From assembly GCF_013344685.1 (NCBI RefSeq), contig NZ_CP050137.1, forward strand, positions 2,907,001 to 2,971,000: DNA of 64,000 nucleotides, written 5' to 3'. Source of the stretch: Sphingomonas sp. CL5.1. Its GTDB lineage: Bacteria; Pseudomonadota; Alphaproteobacteria; Sphingomonadales; Sphingomonadaceae. Shown here piece after piece: positions 25,894-32,652 of the stretch. The translations under genes were made by a program, and so were the position numbers. The notes beneath the pieces are model-generated. The model made no database searches and had not been told where the DNA came from. It saw only the letters and a list, made by a program, of their open reading frames with translations. The stretch's first letter is position 1. Each line of letters opens with the position of its first letter.

Positions 25894-26253
25894 ATGGGAA
25901 TGTTCGATCGTGTCCATTGTGAAATTCCATTGCCGGACGGTTTCACGGGAGAAATGCAGACCAAGGATTTTGACTGCGCGTTGAGCAACCTTCTGATCCG
26001 GGCCGATGGCCGCCTGATGATAGAAGAGCGCGAGTGGGAGGCCGTATCCCCGGAAGAGCGGCAAAATTCCAAATTGCGTTTCCTGGAATCGCGCAGAGTG
26101 ATTGCCAGGCGGTGGCGCGATCTCGACTTCCATGGGGATTTCCATTTCTACGGATCGCAAAAATCGGACGACAGCTGGCACGAATATTGGGCGCGTTTCA
26201 CCCATGGGAGCCTCGAATTCATCAAGCTCGTATCGGAAGGTGCCGCTCGCTGA
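25894..26253 (+). CDS. Small conserved protein of unknown function
   Basis: A 119-residue protein starting MGMFDRVHCEIPLPDGF, a pattern I recognise from small hypothetical proteins of proteobacterial accessory regions (MGMFDxxxCxxPLPD...FQTKDxDC). No function is known to me. ATG 25894 was chosen over an upstream ATG at 25864 because AGGAAAG at 25881-25887 is correctly spaced. The Cys/Trp/Tyr-rich second half could be a compact beta domain. Confidence 0.7.
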   Translation: MGMFDRVHCEIPLPDGFTGEMQTKDFDCALSNLLIRADGRLMIEEREWEAVSPEERQNSKLRFLESRRVIARRWRDLDFHGDFHFYGSQKSDDSWHEYWARFTHGSLEFIKLVSEGAAR

Positions 26254-26426
26254 TTCGATACGTCGATGAGTATGAAAAGGATGGCGCGCTGAGTGCAGGG
26301 ATGGTCGAGCCGGCTCCACGATTAGCTGCTCCGATCGCGGTGATGACGATTCCTGTTCCGTAATGAGCTTGATCCTGTAAGGAGCCTGCCCCGCTCCATA
26401 ACCTATTGCAGGATATACTCTATTTC

Positions 26427-28418
26427 ATGACACTGAAGGTCCGTCGCAAACGCATTTCTTCCGCTCGGCCCCTTCCGGCATCTCTGAAAAAGAAGCGCGG
26501 TCCAAAGCCGCGGCCTGTCGTGGCACTGCCGGAAGCCAAATCCGGTATATGGGCGGACAAGGATGCGTTTCATGAAGCCCTTGCGTTCCATATCGAGCGG
26601 CACGGCGACACGGTCTGGCATCTGCACAAGGCGATCACTGGCCCGAAAGACCGCGTCGATCGCAAGACGATCGCGCACTGGGCGGCCGGAACCAAGGTGC
26701 CGCGTTCGGTGACGAGCCTCGAATTGCTCGGCCGGATCGAAAGGCGATACCAGCTCCCGCTCGGCTATTTCGCGTCCAAGCTGCCGCATACGGATCGGGC
26801 CGCAAGCGGTCATACCAAGCTTGGCGACATGAAGCCTTCGGAAAGGCGGCGGATCGCCTGGCATTTGCCGAGCGATTTCGACAGGCGTTCTCTGAAGGAA
26901 TGTGATGAGATTCTCGCCTGGGTTCGCAAGGTCATCGTATCCGGAGCAACGGACTATCGTCTCTATCAGGCGGCGGCGATGCAACATCGTTACGCGCTGC
27001 GTTTTCCCGATCCGGCCAATCTAGCCGCGAGTGTCTTGCCGGGGGCGCAGGACGAAAGTGATGAGGAAGAGGGCGACGATGTGGAAATCGAGCTTGCTGC
27101 GGCAAGGCGCGATGCTCCCCGTCGCCTGATAGGCGAACTGGCTCATCTCGTCCGGTTCAAGACGGCGACGCTGACCGAGATCGGTTTTCAGCGCAATGGC
27201 GTCTGGAACGATGCGACGGCGTTCCAGAAGGTCGATCATCTGGGCTTGCTGTTCGGCGCGATGGCGGCGGACCCGCAGGGACCGGTCGCCGGCCTTGGCG
27301 TTCCTCTCTCGAAGCTCACCATGGCCCTGCTGGTTTTTCCCGCCGTTTGGGATTGGTATGTCCAATGGCGTGAAAGGCGCCGGGGCTTCTATACCATCTG
27401 GGAAGTCAACATGATCCAGTTGGGTCTCGCGCTGACACGAGCAGAAACCGGGTGGTTGCGTCAGCGTCCCGATCTTGCCCGCGCGCTGCGTCCCATTTCC
27501 GGTCTGGTGTCGCAGGACGATATCGATCGGGTTGTGGCCGATTGGGAAGGGGCTTGTGAGGCCTTCTATCAGCACGGCATGGTCCGCGCGAAAGAGCTCC
27601 AGCGCGTTGCTCGCGTTCATCGGGATACGTTCGAACCGATCATGGCTGTTCTCGAGGCCGACAGTCCGGTCGGTGAGTATCGTCGCATTGCTGATGAGGT
27701 CGTCCGCCTCATGCCGCGCAAGGACCGATATCCCAAGGCGGCGGCGGAAGCGGTGCGCTCCATTCTGATGATCCGCCTCGGACTGCATCTCGGCGTTCGG
27801 CAGAAGAATCTCAGGGAACTGCTCTTCTGTCCTCGGCACGAACAGCCATCGACGGAGCGCCAACTCGAAACGCGCCGATGCGGGGAGATGCGCTGGAGCG
27901 ACAAGGAAAAAGGCTGGGAGGTCCTGATCCCTGCCGCGGCTTTCAAGAACGCGAATTCTTCCTTTTTCTCAGCCAGGCCATTCCGGTTGGTGCTGCCGGA
28001 TGTCGGCGATCTCTATCGCTATATCAGTGCGTGGATTCGCGATCACCGTGCCCTACTTCTGAACGGCGCGAAGGATCCGGGCACCTTTTTCGTCAAGACC
28101 GTCAAATCGACGAGCCAGGATGCGGCGTACAGCCAGTCGTCTTTTTACGAAGCCTGGCGCCTCATCATCCAGCGCTATGGCATATATAATCCCTATACCG
28201 GGCGAGGCGCGATCAAGGGGCTTCTGCCGCATGGGCCGCATAGCGTCCGGGATGTGCTGGCGACCCATGTGCTGAAAGAGACCGGCTCTTATGAGCAGGC
28301 GGGCTATGCGATTCAGGACACGGCTGAGATCGTTGCCGAGCATTACGGGCGATTTCTGCCGGAGAATAAGGTCGCGTTGGCCGCTAAAGTCATCAACAAG
28401 GTGTGGGAGGTGGCGTGA
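26427..28418 (+). CDS. Large tyrosine-recombinase-like protein
   Basis: A 663-residue protein whose C-terminal third carries the tyrosine recombinase catalytic layout: Arg in GLHLGVRQKNLRELLF, His-x-x-Arg in PHSVRDVLATHVL and the terminal Tyr in AEHYGRFLPE. The first 400 residues are an unusual N-terminal region with a basic start (KVRRKRISSARP, KKKRGPKPRP) and an acidic stretch (DESDEEEGDD). It is about twice the length of a typical integrase. ATG 26427 was chosen; a TTG at 26406 is possible. It is the only recombinase in the island and lies 4.5 kb from the left end, not next to the tRNA. Confidence 0.72.
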   Translation: MTLKVRRKRISSARPLPASLKKKRGPKPRPVVALPEAKSGIWADKDAFHEALAFHIERHGDTVWHLHKAITGPKDRVDRKTIAHWAAGTKVPRSVTSLELLGRIERRYQLPLGYFASKLPHTDRAASGHTKLGDMKPSERRRIAWHLPSDFDRRSLKECDEILAWVRKVIVSGATDYRLYQAAAMQHRYALRFPDPANLAASVLPGAQDESDEEEGDDVEIELAAARRDAPRRLIGELAHLVRFKTATLTEIGFQRNGVWNDATAFQKVDHLGLLFGAMAADPQGPVAGLGVPLSKLTMALLVFPAVWDWYVQWRERRRGFYTIWEVNMIQLGLALTRAETGWLRQRPDLARALRPISGLVSQDDIDRVVADWEGACEAFYQHGMVRAKELQRVARVHRDTFEPIMAVLEADSPVGEYRRIADEVVRLMPRKDRYPKAAAEAVRSILMIRLGLHLGVRQKNLRELLFCPRHEQPSTERQLETRRCGEMRWSDKEKGWEVLIPAAAFKNANSSFFSARPFRLVLPDVGDLYRYISAWIRDHRALLLNGAKDPGTFFVKTVKSTSQDAAYSQSSFYEAWRLIIQRYGIYNPYTGRGAIKGLLPHGPHSVRDVLATHVLKETGSYEQAGYAIQDTAEIVAEHYGRFLPENKVALAAKVINKVWEVA

Positions 28419-28501
28419 GGAAACACCGGGCATGGTGCGAACTTTGTAAATGTGCGGAGAGATGTCTGTATATGATTCGCTTTATGCTTGGAGCATATTC
28501 G

Positions 28502-28822
28502 ATGGCATCGGATATTCGCTGCGGTCGAAATCAGTTACGGGCAAAACTCAAGTCCAAGGTCATCAGCTTCTGCGGTTTCAACCGGCGTAAACTGGCCGCG
28601 CAGCCGGTGGAACAGAATGAGTCGGACCGCCTGCCGCGCATCATGGGAATCGTCGCCTTGGCCGAGGGGGTGTTCGACAACGCGGACAAGGCACAGGTCT
28701 GGCTGAATTGCGAAAACCGTGCGTTCGATGGCGAGACGCCGCTAGCGATAGCCGAGACCGAGCGCGGCGTGCGTGCGGTCGAAACGCTTCTTGGACAGAT
28801 TGCGCACGGCATTGCCGCATGA
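28502..28822 (+). CDS. Xre/MbcA/ParS-type antitoxin (DUF2384 toxin-binding domain)
   Basis: A 106-residue protein. The C-terminal part, LPRIMGIVALAEGVFDNADK then AQVWLNCENRAFDGETPLAI, then ETERGVRAVETLLGQIAHGI, matches the DUF2384 toxin-binding domain of antitoxins that partner RES-domain toxins. The usual N-terminal DNA-binding part looks short and diverged. ATG 28502 was chosen for the GGAG 8 bp upstream; longer in-frame starts lack a ribosome-binding site. Its stop overlaps a downstream ATG (ATGA), the usual coupling to a toxin, but only a 22-codon reading frame follows. Confidence 0.78.
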   Translation: MASDIRCGRNQLRAKLKSKVISFCGFNRRKLAAQPVEQNESDRLPRIMGIVALAEGVFDNADKAQVWLNCENRAFDGETPLAIAETERGVRAVETLLGQIAHGIAA

Positions 28823-28887
28823 ACGCCTATCAGCTTGCCTATATCGCGTTGAATGATGAATTTGCCGGGTCAATCTACGCCAAATAA
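28819..28887 (+). pseudogene. 22-codon reading frame in the toxin position of the DUF2384 antitoxin
   Basis: Starts at the ATGA overlap with the antitoxin and stops after MNAYQLAYIALNDEFAGSIY and two further codons. It is too short for a RES toxin and only vaguely like the RES N-terminus, so it is called a toxin stub with low confidence. Confidence 0.4.
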
Positions 28888-29079
28888 AATTCCAGATCGT
28901 GAACCAGGCGAGACGATCCCATCGCGATGGGCAGGTGCCGCCTGAACGCGCCGGGCTGGTTGTCCTGCCGATCTCGCACCCCGTGGGGGAGGGCGTCGAA
29001 GCTTATTGCCGCTTTCAATTCCGGCTATCATTGCGCATGCGCGATGCTGAACTAAACTTATAAGACTAGGAGTTAGCGC
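28888..29079. other. Short spacer with possible PemK/MazF-like debris
   Basis: A stretch near 28925-29000 reads DGQVPPERAGLVVLPISHPV in one frame, similar to the middle of PemK/MazF-type toxins, without start or catalytic N-terminus. TTATAAG at 29058-29064 followed by AGGAG before ATG 29080 gives a plausible promoter and ribosome-binding site for the next gene. Confidence 0.35.
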
Positions 29080-29322
29080 ATGGAAACGGTGAACATCCAA
29101 TATGCAGAGACACACCTTTCGCGCCTGATCGAGCGAGCGGCACGCGGCGAGGCGTTCATCATCGCGAAGGCGGGCAAGCCGATGGTGAAAGTCTCACCGA
29201 TCGATGCGCCTGCGAAAGGAGTGCGCCGTTTTGGGTCCTTGGCCGGACAAATCAATATCCCTGCGGATTTCGACCGTTTGTGCGCTGCCGAGATCGAGCA
29301 GATGTTCGAGGGCGAAGAATGA
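29080..29322 (+). CDS. Phd/VapB-type antitoxin
   Basis: An 80-residue antitoxin of the Phd/YefM fold: METVNIQYAETHLSRLIERA is the DNA-binding N-terminus, followed by GEAFIIAKAGKPMVKVSPID, and a toxin-binding tail (ADFDRLCAAEIEQMFEGEE). It overlaps the next ATG by 4 bp (ATGA), as in VapBC-type loci. The toxin behind it is cut off after about nine codons. Confidence 0.87.
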   Translation: METVNIQYAETHLSRLIERAARGEAFIIAKAGKPMVKVSPIDAPAKGVRRFGSLAGQINIPADFDRLCAAEIEQMFEGEE

Positions 29323-29345
29323 AGCTGCTTATTGATATGCATCTT
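29319..29345 (+). pseudogene. Remnant of a VapC (PIN-domain) toxin gene
   Basis: ATG 29319, coupled to the antitoxin stop, reads MKLLIDMHL, the first beta strand of a PIN domain (MKLLLDTHL type, with the first catalytic Asp). It then enters unrelated sequence with a run of seven to eight G. The remaining roughly 120 codons are missing. Confidence 0.7.
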
Positions 29346-30187
29346 TCTTCATTTGGGGGGGGCACAAATTCCTGGCCGACTCGAGGCCGCGCGAAGCCAC
29401 GCCGGAGGCCCCCCACGCAAATCCGTTCTGAAGGATGGGTGAGAGTCGAGCGGGGCCAAGGCGCGGTGTGCAGAGATGTGGTGGCGTGGCTGCCGCGCAC
29501 CACTCGAGAGCTGCAGAGGCGTTCGCTACTTGCCAACTGAGGTTCCAGTCGTGAAGAGCATCGCGGCGACCGCGACGACCAAGTGGCCGCGATGCGCACG
29601 TCATGACCCGCGTACGGCGAACCGTCGCCGGATTTGCTCCTGGTTATTACGTGACGATGGCTGGCGTCCGCAATTGCATCATGGCACTGTCGTTCAAGCT
29701 GAAGAGGTGGCTGTCCTGCCCCGGCGGACTGCCAGTGCGAGACGGCAAACGGCTCGATCGTTCCCAAGTTCGATTGGCTTTGTGGGTTAAATTGACTCGA
29801 ACGGCAGATTTCCATCAGCTGACTATGCTCGCTTCCGGACTCTGAGCGAGCGAAAGTTTCGATCCGGCTATCGACCCACAATCAGTCCGTCCTCCTTCGG
29901 CGCGAGCTGCCGGTCGGCAACGCGCCCTCAATCTGGTCGTTAGGCTCGATTCAGCGCTGCCCTGAAACCTGCCATTCGTTCATCGAGCCGCAAGCTGGCG
30001 CTAGATCGACCTACTTTCCCGCAGGTCTGCAAACGGCCATCCGCTGGACCGGTAGGGGCGCCCTATACCTGAGTCTAAACATGAGACCACCGCCAGCGCG
30101 AAGGCCGCAATGCGAGCGCCCGTCTGAAGGAGATCGTTGGCTCATCATGCGCCATGCCGCATGATGTCCAGTGTCCTTGGGAAATCG
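29346..30187. other. Gene-free junction between left and right halves of the island
   Basis: About 840 bp without a supported gene. Open frames on both strands have low-complexity composition and no recognisable domain. Position 29346 is the break point of the VapC remnant, so the left part is a likely deletion or insertion scar. Confidence 0.5.
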
Positions 30188-31018
30188 CTATCCGCCGGAC
30201 AAAGTGCTACGCGCTGCATGGTAGAGACGCCATTGAAAGATCGTTTCGTCTCCGCAGTCGCAGACAAACGTGCCTATCTCACCTTTACGCATCCTCTCCA
30301 GCGGCGCCTTGGCGAAAAGATGCGTCTTCCCGCAAGGACAAGCCACCTCGACCGTACGAGGGCTGAAGGTGAAATCCTTCCCGTCCGGTTCGACCTCGAA
30401 GCTGTGAGGACACTTCGGATTGACGCAGTGGACCACCTTGCCTTCGTGCAGGTGCTCCGATTTTCGCTTGTTGAGCGTCCCGCACTCGCAGGTGAACGAG
30501 GCTTCCGGCCCGAAACCGGTTGAGGTCAGGTTGCCGGTGGCAATCCTTTCAAGTTCAACCAGGCATTGCTCGACCTTGGCCCGCATCGCATCCGGGATAC
30601 CGAACTGCCCGACCGCGTCCGCGCTCGATTTGGGCAAAGCGATGTGGAGGGCTACCTTGGAGAGCCCGTTCCAGAGCTTGGCGAGATGGCCGCCGTTAAA
30701 CCCCTGCTGCGTTCCGATCGGAACGTAGTCGAGGCTCGTAAGGTCCTGGTTCCCCTCAACCGGTTCGCGGCTGACGCTGATCGTGTAGGTAGAGGCCACG
30801 TCGGGGTCCACGTCCTCCTCGATCAGTCGGATAACGTGGTTGGGCTGCCAGCGGCGTACCTCCTCGTGAGCGAGATAATCGTGCGCCTTCGCCAGCCGGT
30901 CGTAGCAGATACGCTCAATCGACAGGCGGCACTCGAGCGCGGCATAAGTCAGCGCGCGCGCTGAACCGTCGGCCAAGTGGCCTTTGATGGAGGCGATCGC
31001 GTCTTGAAGGTCGATCAT
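30188..31018 (-). CDS. Zinc-ribbon protein of unknown function
   Basis: A 276-residue protein with an N-terminal helical domain (DLQDAIASIKGHLADGSARA, LTYAALECRLSIERICYDRL, RRWQPNHVIRLIEEDVD) and a C-terminal half with three cysteine-rich units: CECGTLNKRK with VHCVNPKC, CPCGKTHLF, and CDCGDETIF. These look like zinc ribbons that could bind nucleic acid or serve as structural knuckles. A frameshifted paralog lies at 20553-21400. The gene is divergent from the unknown plus-strand gene at 31085 (66-bp gap). Family unknown to me; function not assigned. Confidence 0.72.
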   Translation of the reverse strand: MIDLQDAIASIKGHLADGSARALTYAALECRLSIERICYDRLAKAHDYLAHEEVRRWQPNHVIRLIEEDVDPDVASTYTISVSREPVEGNQDLTSLDYVPIGTQQGFNGGHLAKLWNGLSKVALHIALPKSSADAVGQFGIPDAMRAKVEQCLVELERIATGNLTSTGFGPEASFTCECGTLNKRKSEHLHEGKVVHCVNPKCPHSFEVEPDGKDFTFSPRTVEVACPCGKTHLFAKAPLERMRKGEIGTFVCDCGDETIFQWRLYHAARSTLSGG

Positions 31019-31084
31019 CTTCTGCGAAGAACCTATAGTGGCCTCGAACCGCCGACAACTTCGCCTTTGGTCAGCTCCTCATCG

Positions 31085-32425
31085 ATGCCCATCTTTTCTC
31101 GCCGCCGCATCCAGCAAATGCTAGACGACCTGATCGGGGTTGCGAAGCCCTCACATTTCATTGGCCGGCTGAACGACAAGCGGTTCGAAAACGCGCTGCC
31201 GGCGGAAGCCGAACTAGCCCTGGTCTGGGCGGCGAACCGCCTCGGCGGGTTCGAGTCCGAACCGACGTGGTATTCGCCGCACGGAAATCTGCCGGAAGGT
31301 ATCTCCACCGCCTTCTTCTCCGGCCGAGAGGCTGTGTTCGACGTCAAGGCGGTATCGGATCGTGTCATCCCCGGCGTGGCGGCGATGCGGACAATCACCG
31401 CAAAGCTGGTGGAGGCGGCCAACAAGGCCGCGAAGGGGTCGGGCCGCAATCTCGAGTTCTTCTACTTCGAGCGGCGCGACTACTTTAATCCAAAGCTGCA
31501 TCGATCCATCCGGGCCCCGGCTAATCATATCCTCGGGGAGAGCCTTCTTGCGACGCTAGGCGCGTTCGTCCGATCCGGGCCCAAGGAGGATGACCACGTC
31601 GACATCATCGACGGCGAACTGGCTGTACGGGTGACGTGGAAGCCGGGCACGTCAGCATTGTTCAACCGCCGGCAGTCGACAGTGAACGAGATTTTCGATC
31701 CCGACGACAACTACATAGCAGCGGCGCTTCGCGAAAAGGCGCGGCAGCTGCGGTCCGTGGACTTCACTGGTCTCAAGGGAGTGCTCCTCGTCGACATCGG
31801 CAGCGCGACTCTAAGGACGATCAAGGGGATCGACCGTCAAAACCACAGCGCGTCGGGCCAGCGGATTATCCAAGGCCACCTCGACAAGCCAGATGGCGGA
31901 CTGGACTTCGTGTGCGTCTTCTCGCCCCAAGACTGGAGCGACATGCGGGGCAATCGGGGAAAGTCCTGGCGGGTTACCGCGTTCCAGCGAACCGGCCTCG
32001 ATCTGCCGCTCGATGGATTGAGATCGCTCGCCGAACAGCTTCCGCCACCGCGGTTCACCAGTGACGAGCTGGAACATCTGCACGAGCAGCGTCTCTTCGG
32101 AGGGCAGACCTACGGATGGTATTTGGGGGGTAGCATGACGTCGGAACCAGAAAAGCACGAGATGACTGCGACCTTCTCGGCGCGGGCGCTCCACGACTTC
32201 CTCGCCGGACGCCTCGACGGCGACCGTTTGCGCGACAGCATGATCGGCATGCGGGGAGCGTTCGAATACCAGCTTTCGCGCGGTCACACGATCAGTTCGG
32301 CGCGGCTGATCCCCGCAGGCGTTGACGAGGACGACGATGTGATCGAGCTGAGCTTCGCGGCCGACCCGGCTGCGGCCACGTTTGAGGATCGCAGCCCGAA
32401 AGACGGTAGCGGCAACCGCGGCTGA
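31085..32425 (+). CDS. Unknown protein with possible nuclease-like N-terminal motif
   Basis: A 446-residue protein with no family I can name. The N-terminal half contains AEAELALVWAANRL, then GREAVFDVKAVSD, an E ... D-x-K arrangement that faintly resembles a restriction-endonuclease-like core but lacks other support. The C-terminal half is acidic near its end. ATG 31085 is the first start outside the divergent zinc-ribbon gene's upstream region. It is convergent with the 913-residue ATPase gene (227-bp gap) and divergent from the zinc-ribbon gene, so it may be a control or accessory component of the neighbouring system. Confidence 0.6.
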   Translation: MPIFSRRRIQQMLDDLIGVAKPSHFIGRLNDKRFENALPAEAELALVWAANRLGGFESEPTWYSPHGNLPEGISTAFFSGREAVFDVKAVSDRVIPGVAAMRTITAKLVEAANKAAKGSGRNLEFFYFERRDYFNPKLHRSIRAPANHILGESLLATLGAFVRSGPKEDDHVDIIDGELAVRVTWKPGTSALFNRRQSTVNEIFDPDDNYIAAALREKARQLRSVDFTGLKGVLLVDIGSATLRTIKGIDRQNHSASGQRIIQGHLDKPDGGLDFVCVFSPQDWSDMRGNRGKSWRVTAFQRTGLDLPLDGLRSLAEQLPPPRFTSDELEHLHEQRLFGGQTYGWYLGGSMTSEPEKHEMTATFSARALHDFLAGRLDGDRLRDSMIGMRGAFEYQLSRGHTISSARLIPAGVDEDDDVIELSFAADPAAATFEDRSPKDGSGNRG

Positions 32426-32652
32426 CACAACGCGTCATTTGGAATAGGCAGGCATCCTGCACTTCACCCTCTTTGCGCCCTAAAGTTAGACGTTCCCGCA
32501 CTCCAGAGCGCCTCCCAATAGCCGACGGGCAGCTTGTTGATCATACCTCAGGTCAGAATGAAGAGGCCCGGGACATTCCTGCCATTCCCAAAGTGCTTGT
32601 CGCATGAGTCCAGGCCCGGGAGACTTGCGCGCGCGGCGCGCGGAGCCGCCCT
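32426..32652. other. Convergent intergenic region
   Basis: No gene. A GGCCCGGGAC and CAGGCCCGGG pair (about 32565 and 32612) is repeated around a 35-bp spacer and could be part of a bidirectional terminator. Confidence 0.4.

Noticed and set aside
28819..28887. RES-domain toxin N-terminus
   Set aside because: Similarity is too weak and the frame too short to name the domain; it is kept only as a stub in the toxin position.
29252..29881. A 209-codon minus-strand frame across the gene-free scar
   Set aside because: Overlaps the Phd antitoxin end and the VapC remnant, has low-complexity Ser/Arg composition and no domain.
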